From Hysterium pulicare CBS 123377 (Eukaryota > Ascomycota > Dothideomycetes > Hysteriales > Hysteriaceae): 64,000 bases of DNA. A model generated the notes under the pieces. It had not been told where the DNA came from and ran no database searches. It saw nothing but the letters and a program-made list of their open reading frames with translations. Positions 56,193 through 64,000 of the stretch are shown in pieces (positions within the stretch are counted from its first letter, which is position 1; every line of letters begins with the position of its first letter). Made by a program: the position numbers and the translations under genes. The stretch lies in the NCBI GenBank assembly GCA_000467715.1, contig AJFK01000008.1:1-64000 (forward strand), given 5' to 3'.

Positions 56193-59100
56193 CTAAAACT
56201 CCTCAACCGCAGCCGCAGGAATCCTATCCCTCAACCAAGCCAACACAGTATCCGTTCCCTTCTGCAATACCATATAATTTGGCACTCTAAACGTATTTCC
56301 CTCCACCTCGAAACTCGTCAGAGTGCCAGAGAGGAGACCTATTTCCGGCGGCAAGCGACCGATATCGTTGTTGCTTAAATTCGCGATTTTCAAGCCTTTC
56401 AAAGCTTCGGCGGAAATCTCGGAGATGGCGTTGTCGCCCGCCATGAGGAGGAAGAGTTCGGGGAAGGCTTCTCGGAGGATGGGAAGGCGGCCGGATATCC
56501 GGTTGTTCGTGACGTCGAGGTGTTGGAGGGAGGGAGCGGAGAGGTGAGTTATGAGAGAATTGAACGATTGGAGTTTGTTGTTTGGGAGACGGAGTTCTCG
56601 TAGACGGGGCAGGCTGAGCGATCTGCTGAGAGGATTTATTATGCTGTTCTTCGACAGATCGAGGACAGTAAGGTGATTGAGTTGAGAGAGTATGGATGGG
56701 ATTGCTACGAGGTTATTGTGCTGGAGATAAAGCTGTCGCACATCGTGAATTTCAGCGAATGAGATGAGCTTGGTTTCATCGAGCTCGGATAGGTTCTTTG
56801 ACGATAAGTCAAGCGTTCCAGATGGTTTGAAAATCCAGTCATTTGGCGTAGAATCATGGCCATCTCCGAGGATATCAGCACCAGCTTGTGCGGTTTCAAC
56901 AGTACCTGGTTCCAATCTTGAGAGGAGATCTCTCTTGATATCTTGTGTGTTCATGGTGAGAAATTTGCGATCTCGTAGTGGATTGGCCGCAACGGTCAGG
57001 TTTTCTAATCCCTCCATGAGAGCAATCTGTCCGTCCAGCTTCGTCAAATCGTTCCCAGTAAAATCAGCATTACGAAGGTTTTGTAATGTAGTAAACCCCC
57101 CCGGAAGCGAAGACAACTTGTTGTCCCCCACCAGTAATGTAACTAGGCTCGTCCAGGTAGACATGTCAGGCAGATTCGTAACACGGTTACTTGAGATATC
57201 AAGTATTTTAAGTGCCGGCATTAAGATTGTGCCAGCTTCGCATAGAGAAGAGATCGAGTTCGCAGACAATTGGAGGGTCTGAAGATGAGGTACGGTATCC
57301 ACAACCTGTGGGAAGAACGAGCCACTAAAGGCATTCTTCCGAGCGTGAAGCTCGATCAGAGGCACGCTGTTAAACAGACCTGTGGGGATGGTCCTCAATT
57401 GGTTGTCAGACACGTTTAGTGTTCTAAGGTGCACCAAATCTTGGATTTCGTCCGGTAAACTGGAGAGCTTGTTGCCTTGAAGTTCGAGGACTTCAAGTTG
57501 GCGTAGCTGCCCTACACATGCCGGCAAGCTACCCTGCAGACTGCTGTCTGCGAGTTTTAGATCACGAAGTGAGCGAATTTGCGAGATGACTTCCAGGGCG
57601 CTATTTGAAAGTAAATTTCGTGACTAGATTAAGGCTTAGTGTTGAATTTAAAAATTCAGGAAGCTGTAAACGAACGTACAAGATTAAGCTTCGTGAGTTG
57701 ATGTAGTCTCCGCAAACCTAAGGGAAGGTCTCGAAGTGTATTTCCATGGAGATCGAGCGTCTGTACTCCTCCAAACTGAGGAGTGTTATCGTCTTCGAGG
57801 TCGTCTGACTCATTAATGTCCATGTCCGGGAACAACTCATCTGGAATCCTTTCAAAATCATTGTCCGCTGCGATTATCACTGTAAGGTCAACAATATCTC
57901 CCCAGGCAACGGTAGAGTCGTTGGAGTCGAAGCGATACATCTTCACAACATCCTCGGGAAACTCATCCAGACCCATGGCTGCAATGTTCAAGCGTCCGTC
58001 CATCCTCGCAGCGTCTATGCGCTTTCGGAGGAGCGAAACACTGCCTTTCGAGTGTTGTTTGAAAGGATCTTCATCTAGGCCGAAGTCGAACTCGGCGATT
58101 TCTGCTGGATCAGGCACGATCCCATGTTCATTTTCAGTAACAGCAGGGAATTCCCTAGTTAGGTCTCCTGACTTCTTGGAAGTTGCTGCACGGCGTGCTG
58201 CCTCCTTAGCTTTAGCTATTTGCTCCCGAAGGGCACCCGAAGAACTAGATACTTTCCGTGAGGATTCTGGAGATTGCATAGTTCCAGTCGAGCCATGTGC
58301 TGCCTTCGATTTTGCTGTTTGGTCTCGAAGTGCTGCTGACGAGTTTGATAATTTTCTAGCTGTTATAGGAGAGTCATTTTCATCCGCATTCCTTCCACGC
58401 GGACTGGGCGTAGTAGGCACTAATGTGTCTGACGGAGAATTAGTTCCACCAAATGCGCCCGCCAGAGGAGGGCGGGCTTTCGGAGTCCTCGCATTCATTG
58501 TCTTACTCCCAGAGAGTGGACGAGTCTTGGACATGCCTTGGACATTTTGCAACTGCGTTAGGGGCTGTTTGTTCCCCTGAATCGCTGGTCTCGTCGATGA
58601 AGCCAATTTGCTTGGTGTTGACGAAACGTTTGGTAGGGCGGCACTCACGCTTCTCTTTCCCGGAGCTGTTAAAGACCCTCGCTGAGAGAGTCCAGGACCG
58701 CGCCTGGAAGGAGTTGTAGGTGTCATTTGTGAGGTTCCATCACTAGTTACCGGTCGTTTATTGTTCCCAAGGGCGGATGCTGGGCGGGCCGGAGGTGGCA
58801 TAGGGCTTTCTGCTGAAAAGAAGCTTGATCTCCGTCTCCCTTTTCCAGCCGGCGAAGACGGTATTGAGGCAAGACTTTCGATAGTGCGATCAGACAGCGA
58901 CGGTCTAGACTTTCTCGGTCGTGGCTCTTGAGATTCCTCAGCTCCTTCCTCACTTGATATTGCATAGTCCTGCTCATGCTCCCGAAACCCTTGCCGGGAC
59001 GAGGCACGCGACGATGAACGGAACCCCTCCAGTGCGCCAAGCCCGTCATCTTCTTCTCGACTTGTGCTTCCGTTTGACGATGCGGTCGTCGGTTGTTTTA

Positions 59101-59506
59101 ATTGGCGTGATGGAGGTCTTGATTGACGTGACGGAGGTCGTGCAAACGGTTTTTTGAACACTGCTTCATCATTACTCGATGGTTTTTTGGGAGCGATGTT
59201 CGAGACACCGCGTTTTGTGGCTGATGGCGCTGCCTGCAGGGATGCTCGAGGAGTATTCGAAATACTGGAGATGCTGGTTCGTGATAGAGATGTTCTTGAC
59301 AGCTTCTTCTGCAAATCTCGCGCATTCTGTGCTGGCTGAGCGGGTTTGGCCAAGGTGGCATTTGATATCTTCTTTCGCAGCTGCTCTGAAGACCCGGCGC
59401 TTCGCAGTGAAGATTGGCTCGCCGATGCTTTAAGCACGGGCAGTCTGCTAGCAGGTCGCGGGATGCCAGAGGGCCTGGGGATTAAAGAAGACGATGAGGA
59501 GTCCAT
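56193..59506 (-). CDS. Large leucine-rich-repeat protein, LRRC40-like
   Basis: Exons (minus): 59506-57680 and 57623-56193, phase 0, total 1085 aa. The first 430 residues are Ser/Pro/Arg-rich and disordered, with many SR/SP sites and basic patches. Residues about 440-500 are acidic. Then LRRs begin (VQTLDLHGNTLRDLPLGLRR; LEVLELQGNKLSSLPDEIQD; LRTLNVSDNQLRTIP) and continue, with two interruptions, to near the end, giving about 15-18 repeats of the typical LxxLxLxxNxL type. The intron interrupts one repeat. The closest pattern I recall is the LRRC40/Shoc2-like class, which acts as a scaffold. The tail NYMVLQKGTDTVLAWLRDRI is a cap resembling the LRRC40 end. No enzymatic domain. The start is the first Met; upstream lies a CT-rich divergent promoter. 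Confidence 0.85.
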
Positions 59507-60164
59507 TATTTACCAGATGTCAACTCAGACACGACGATAGCCAGGGAGTGTCTCGGATATCGAGAGCCCCATGTCCAAGCAGACAGGCGCGTGGGAGTAA
59601 TTTCTCGCGAGATGGGCAAAAGGAATCTGTATTTTGGCAGCGGACGGAGCCTCTCCTGCGCTTGGCTCGCAAGATTCACCTGGCGTCGGGGCGTTTGACG
59701 TTGGGCGTTGGTTGCCCTGGCTACGTTCCGTTACGGAAGCACCGTTTCATATCGAGGTCGGTGCGTCCCGGCCTTTCGAGTCTCCAACCTCCTCACGACT
59801 CCATAACAATATTGCATCTCTCGCTATTGAGCCACGTCAACCCCGTCTTCGTGTGTCCTCTCCCGTGGCCGCATCGGTCGCATAGGTCGCGCGATCCACC
59901 TTCGCAAAGCGCGCATCGACGCGACACCCCGCTCCCGCTGTGATCGCTCAGAGCTCCTCGGCGAACCGTACCGGGACCCAATCCACATCTTCGCGTTTGG
60001 CCATCGAGACGCCGACTCGCTCCAGTGGCATTCTTCCGGCTTCTGGCAATTGTGGAGAATAACGCAAACGTTTTGCTTCTGTCGCGACTCACTACTACTG
60101 CGTCTGCATTTCTGACGTGTCTTTGGAGGCTTGGACCACCATTCGCACTACCTGCCTAGCCAGA
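59507..60164. promoter_or_regulatory. Divergent promoter, LRR protein / coiled-coil protein
   Basis: About 660 bases between divergent starts; GC-rich with overlapping frames on both strands. No recognisable element. Confidence 0.4.
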
Positions 60165-61733
60165 ATGGAGGCTACCTTTTCCCAAGGCTCACAGGATTCT
60201 CTTGTACCTTCTTCTGAAATCTCGCAGCCTGCTACCCCCAAGCGTCGTGCTGCTTCAAGATCAGACAAGTCTGGTTCTCCAGGCCATTCCAACATGCCCG
60301 CTGCCCTTACACCTGAGCGGGTCAAGTTCTCTTCTCCACCACCTCCAACAACGTCTTCAATGACCCCTCCGCCGTCCTCTCAAATACCGACCACTCGTGC
60401 TGCCGCAAGGACTCCTACTCCACCAACACCCCAGCTTTCTTCGCCGCCTCCGACTCTAAAGTTGCCCAATCAACCTTCCAACCTGGCGGACTCCTCGGCC
60501 ACTTTGTTTACTCCGGATCAAGTCGACAATGCCTCAGCGGATGAGCTGCGGTCTATGGTCAATGAGCTTACTGTAGCCTTACGGGATGTTCGACTGTCAG
60601 CGGCACATTATAAGCTGCAGTACAACATGCTTGTCATGGAGAGTCAAGAATCAGCAAGTCGCATGGCTGTGGAACTGGCAATGGCTCAACGCGAGGTTGA
60701 TGTTTTACAACAAGCGGAGGAGAAACGCCGTAACACTATGGTCTCTCCTGCTCAAAGCTTTCATGAAGTCCCTGTGAACCCAGCCAATGCTATTATGATG
60801 AACGAGATAAATCGACACTGTCAGATGCTGCAAAACGAAAACGAAGAACTCAGAGACGTGATTGATCAGCAAAAGAGAGTCACAGAGCATAGAGAGGGAG
60901 AACTTGCCAGTCTGATGGAGGAGAACGACCGTCTGAAGACTCGCATTAGAAAGAATCGGGATCATATTGCTCCCTTTTTGCCATATCTGGAACAGATGAG
61001 CGAGCAAAACTCTCCCCGCTCACACTTGGGCACACCGCATTATGCAACTCCTCGACGGCATGGTAGCGGAAGGATACCTCCTTCTCTGCTCGGTGACAGT
61101 GGCCGCAGGGAGCAGCCTTTCGAAGCGCTGCTTCTCGCCGATAAAATGTTAAGTCAAGAATCTGCTACTGCTCCATCAACACCTACGAAGAGCCACCCTC
61201 CGAAACCACGCTTCGGCCATACACGGAATACGCATTCAATGTCGTCCTTACCCCAGACACCGACCCGTGCTCGTGTCACCCATCCCCATCCAGACTTACT
61301 CCGTACGCCACCAACTTTCTCCGCAATAAATGCACCTCAATCTGCCCCTGCAGCACATTATCTACCTAAACCGAACCACGTGCGCAGGGAAAGTAGTAAC
61401 TCCACTATAACAGCGTCGAGCGTAGATGGAGAAGACGCTTTCTCTGACCGAGATCATGACGAAATCCCGGAATCTCAGGCTAGTCAAATGGCCACCAGCT
61501 TACTCCGAAGGGCACCGCAACCTAAGTCACAGATGTCTGCCCCGTCATCGCAATCATCTAATGGTTTAATCCAAAGTAAGATATTCGGGCACGTGAAAAA
61601 GGCGGGCATCAGTCGGCCCGGAGACTTTGAGAAGAGGAGGCTAGATGCGGCTGACACACATGGCAGCCCGACGAAGAGAGGGAGGCTGAATGAAGCTGTG
61701 GGATTAGGAATTGGGGGTCTTCTTCGGGATTGA
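60165..61733 (+). CDS. Coiled-coil protein of unknown function
   Basis: One exon, 522 aa from the first ATG (MEATFSQGSQ). The frame is open to 60117 without ATG. The N-terminal 110 residues are Pro/Ser/Thr-rich (SPPPPTTSSMTPPP). Residues about 125-270 are predicted coiled coil: ADELRSMVNELTVALRDVRL, RMAVELAMAQREVDVLQQ, LQNENEELRDVIDQQKRV. The rest is Ser/Pro/Arg-rich with SP/TP sites, ending in a short conserved-looking tail (GRLNEAVGLGIGGLLRD). I do not recognise the family; proteins of this build often act at spindle poles, septa or in cell-cycle control, and many minimal CDK sites (SP/TP) are present. Function is not assignable from sequence. Confidence 0.7.
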   Translation: MEATFSQGSQDSLVPSSEISQPATPKRRAASRSDKSGSPGHSNMPAALTPERVKFSSPPPPTTSSMTPPPSSQIPTTRAAARTPTPPTPQLSSPPPTLKLPNQPSNLADSSATLFTPDQVDNASADELRSMVNELTVALRDVRLSAAHYKLQYNMLVMESQESASRMAVELAMAQREVDVLQQAEEKRRNTMVSPAQSFHEVPVNPANAIMMNEINRHCQMLQNENEELRDVIDQQKRVTEHREGELASLMEENDRLKTRIRKNRDHIAPFLPYLEQMSEQNSPRSHLGTPHYATPRRHGSGRIPPSLLGDSGRREQPFEALLLADKMLSQESATAPSTPTKSHPPKPRFGHTRNTHSMSSLPQTPTRARVTHPHPDLLRTPPTFSAINAPQSAPAAHYLPKPNHVRRESSNSTITASSVDGEDAFSDRDHDEIPESQASQMATSLLRRAPQPKSQMSAPSSQSSNGLIQSKIFGHVKKAGISRPGDFEKRRLDAADTHGSPTKRGRLNEAVGLGIGGLLRD

Positions 61734-62189
61734 GACTAAGTTAGATGTTGAAGACGTTGGAATATGAGTGACGAATCTAGGACACGTGGAGTTTGGATAA
61801 TCATCAATATTCTTGATGTCGAGTCTCGCCTAATACATTGTCGCTTTTGTACGCGCTCTTGATCTGGCAGTTCTATATCTTCGACCTTTGGGTGGGCGGC
61901 TTTGGATGCGTTTAGGTTAGGATATGACATGATTGAATTGATATGATATGGCGGAACAGATAGTTGCGACTAGTACATAGCTTTCCTCGAATAAATGATT
62001 AATTTGAGAATGAACTGTTTTGCGCGTTCATCATCCAATCTCGCCAGTCGTTAAAGGATCACGTGGAATTCATGGCGGAAGAACTTACCTCCGAAGTTAA
62101 GCGAATTGTCGAAACACCACACCAATTTTCTCGCGATCTCCAGCGCATACGAACAGTGTAGTCGACCATACCAACGACAACTCTACACG
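61734..62189. promoter_or_regulatory. eL13 promoter region
   Basis: About 450 bases between the coiled-coil gene and the ribosomal protein start. AT-rich in the middle. Ribosomal-protein promoter elements could not be identified with confidence. Confidence 0.4.
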
Positions 62190-63122
62190 ATGGCGATTAA
62201 ACACAATCAGCAGTTAACGAAGAATCACTTCCGGAAAGATTGGTATTTTCCCATTCTCATTTCCCTGTTCTGTACCATAACAGTCCTTACCACTCCTGTT
62301 CCCTCGTTCAATTCGACATGCTTCTTCATGCTAACAGTGAAATAGGCAGCGTTACGTGCGCGTTCATTTCGACCAGGTAATTCCCCTCTCATCAAGCTTA
62401 TGAGAGTTAGTGGCGCCTGTGGTCCAGATGTTGACGGCCTGAATATAGGCTGGACGTAAGAAATCGCGAAGGAATGCCCGTGCTGCTAAAGCCGCGCACC
62501 TTGCTCCTCGTCCCGTAGACAAGCTCCGACCTATTGTCCGATGCCCAACTATCAAGTGTATGCTTAGAGTCTTCTCAATGATGCGGAGCAATTTGACTGA
62601 CCCTTCCATTAGACAACCGACGTGTGAGGCCAGGACGCGGCTTCTCCCTTGCCGAGCTTAAAGGTAACTACACTCAGCCGTACGCTTGGTTCAATAACTC
62701 ATATATCTTTCTTTCTAGAAGCCGGAATTCCTCGCAAGCTTGCGTCGACCATTGGTATCTCAGTGGACCCTCGCCGTCAGAATCTCTCTGAGGAGAGCCT
62801 CAAAGCCAACGTGGAGCGTCTTCAGGAATACAGGAAGAAACTCATTCTCTTCCCCCGCCGCAACGGCAAAGCGAAGAAGGGTGACGCTTCCGCCGAAGAC
62901 GTCAAGGCTGCCAAGAAGGGTGAGAACCTCGTCAGGTTTGTTGGCGAGGTCTTGCCAGCGAAGACCATTCTCGAAATCGAGGAGCGCCCCATTAGCGATT
63001 TCAAGGGAGAGGAGAACGCATACAGGAAGCTTCGCGAGGCTCGCTCCGAGGCTCGTCTTGTCGGTGTGCGTGAGAAGAGGGCCAAGGCCAAGCAAGACGA
63101 GGCGGCTGCTGCGAAGAAATAA
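62190..63122 (+). CDS. RPL13: 60S ribosomal protein eL13 (L13e)
   Basis: Five exons: 62190-62242, 62346-62376, 62449-62557, 62613-62663 and 62719-63122, total 215 aa, the normal family length. The N-terminus [18 protein letters not shown] is invariant in fungi; exon 2 is just 31 nt ([10 protein letters not shown]). Then come [14 protein letters not shown], a tyrosine codon built across intron 3 (AAG T + AC), [39 protein letters not shown] and a C-terminal [20 protein letters not shown]. eL13 is part of the large subunit near the peptide exit side. High intron density towards the 5' end is typical of fungal ribosomal protein genes. Introns of 103, 72, 55 and 55 nt are consistent. No paralogue in the window. 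Confidence 0.96.
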
Positions 63123-63396
63123 ACAACTTCCGGCAATAGTGGTATAAGCCTCTGAGACACCAAATCAGGAACAAGGAATGGCACTACAGTCATGGAACAC
63201 CAAAATCATGCATATGAGGCGTCAATGGACAGGGTTTGGGAGATATAGCGAATGAACAAATGACTTCTAGTCATTCTCAATCTTAACTCTCCATGCCTCG
63301 TTCTCACTGAATTCGTATCTCATCGTGAAAACTTAAATGGAGTATCCCCTTGGCCTACATAACATAATGTTCTCAGATTCAACAACCAAAGCACCT

Positions 63397-64000
63397 TCAA
63401 AGCCAATCATAAACCTCCCGCACAACCCACTCCATATTCCCATAATTAGCCACGTCCCCCTGTCTCACCGTCGCTGGATTCTTAAACGTAACCGAACAAG
63501 GCAAAAATCTCTCTCCTAGTCTCACCCGTCTTGTCCAATCTCCATCCAACTCCTCCTCTCCTGTCAGCCCGTCCTTCCTCACAGCCACATACTCCCACCG
63601 CTCTACCGTAATTTCTTCCCCACACATCAACAACCCTTGACACCATTGCCCAACTCTAACAATCATACCTCTAATCCTTCTCTGGTCGTCGGCGATCGTA
63701 AGTACGACACAATATTTGGCTTGCTCTGAGCCGCACACGATGGGCGTGATATCCCGCCACATTTCCGCGTAGGGGGTTAAGCGGCCTGTAGATGGATGTA
63801 TCATTTCTCCCCTTTCGAGCGTGCGCCCATCGGGTTGCGGATACATATCTCCTTCGTCGACTTCGGTGTGCGAGTCCCATTGGGTGCTGGGGATGCGGGA
63901 GTCAACCCAGTGCTGCCAGGTTGAGTGTTTGACCCCTTCTTCCCCTCCACCTCCCGCCTTCTCATTTGTGGACTCGCGCCCCGGAATCAAGAAACTGGAA
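63397..64000 (-). CDS. Hri1-like protein, partial at right edge
   Basis: The minus-strand frame runs off the window; 200 or so C-terminal residues are visible, ending EWVVREVYDWL. Visible motifs are TWQHWVDSR, EVDEGDMYPQPDGRTLERG, HPSTGRLTPYAEMWRDI, RIRGMIVRVGQWCQGLLMCG and the C-terminal ERWEYVAVRKD...LPCSV. These match fungal Hri1, a small soluble beta-barrel-type protein reported to interact with the protein-translocation machinery in yeast; its activity is unknown. There is no ATG near 63990, so the true start is outside the window. A TTCCAG at the edge could be an acceptor. The gene converges with eL13, 274 bases away. Confidence 0.75.
   Translation of the reverse strand, partial: SSFLIPGRESTNEKAGGGGEEGVKHSTWQHWVDSRIPSTQWDSHTEVDEGDMYPQPDGRTLERGEMIHPSTGRLTPYAEMWRDITPIVCGSEQAKYCVVLTIADDQRRIRGMIVRVGQWCQGLLMCGEEITVERWEYVAVRKDGLTGEEELDGDWTRRVRLGERFLPCSVTFKNPATVRQGDVANYGNMEWVVREVYDWL

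Overview
The window is nuclear DNA of a filamentous ascomycete. Genes are compact, with introns mostly 45-105 nt, GT/AG ends and CTAAC-type branch points. The protein repertoire includes a KapC-type bZIP, a TamA/Dal81-like Zn2Cys6 factor, an Hri1 homologue and a fungal SRPK. Several products resemble Leotiomycete (Sclerotinia/Botrytis-like) sequences as I remember them, but that placement is a guess. I find no bacterial operon signals, CRISPR array, intact transposon or tRNA gene. Exon structures were assembled by hand; every multi-exon model listed keeps one open frame from start to stop unless stated.

Layout: 0.5-6.6 kb (minus) holds a Golgi pH regulator-type membrane protein, a universal stress protein and the ribosome-associated chaperone zuotin. 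6.8-10.6 kb (plus) is a GRIP-domain golgin (Imh1-like), divergent from zuotin. 12-14.1 kb is an SR-protein kinase. 15.2 kb is a small predicted N-myristoylated protein. 17.2-26.4 kb is the most interesting block. It contains a three-exon gene fusing an isochorismatase-type cysteine hydrolase to an allophanate-hydrolase-type amidase, a divergent nine-exon NCS1 permease, an LSU-rRNA-like relic and a TamA/Dal81-like regulator. Together these look like a small nitrogen-scavenging (biuret/ureide) module. 27.2-31.9 kb encodes the chromatin and transcription proteins Arp8 (INO80) and Paf1. 32.3-34.6 kb is a UFD1-fold protein with zinc fingers and an AZUL-like module. 35.4-37.2 kb is an F-box protein followed by three well-formed Cys-rich exons. 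38-40.6 kb holds Yip1 and cytochrome c heme lyase. 42.3-43.4 kb is KapC and 45.0 kb is pterin carbinolamine dehydratase. A 2.5-kb gene-poor stretch precedes an ERG25 sterol oxidase whose start codon appears to be split by an intron. 50.1-53.6 kb is a protein kinase that probably splices into a formin-like polyproline tail. 53.7-55.1 kb is an aldo-keto reductase, 56.2-59.5 kb a large leucine-rich-repeat protein, 60.2-61.7 kb a coiled-coil protein of unknown role, 62.2-63.1 kb ribosomal protein eL13, and the right edge cuts an Hri1-like gene.

Most genes are unrelated housekeeping functions (Golgi traffic, translation, chromatin, sterol and haem-protein biogenesis). The clearest case of neighbours sharing a pathway is the 17-26 kb nitrogen block.
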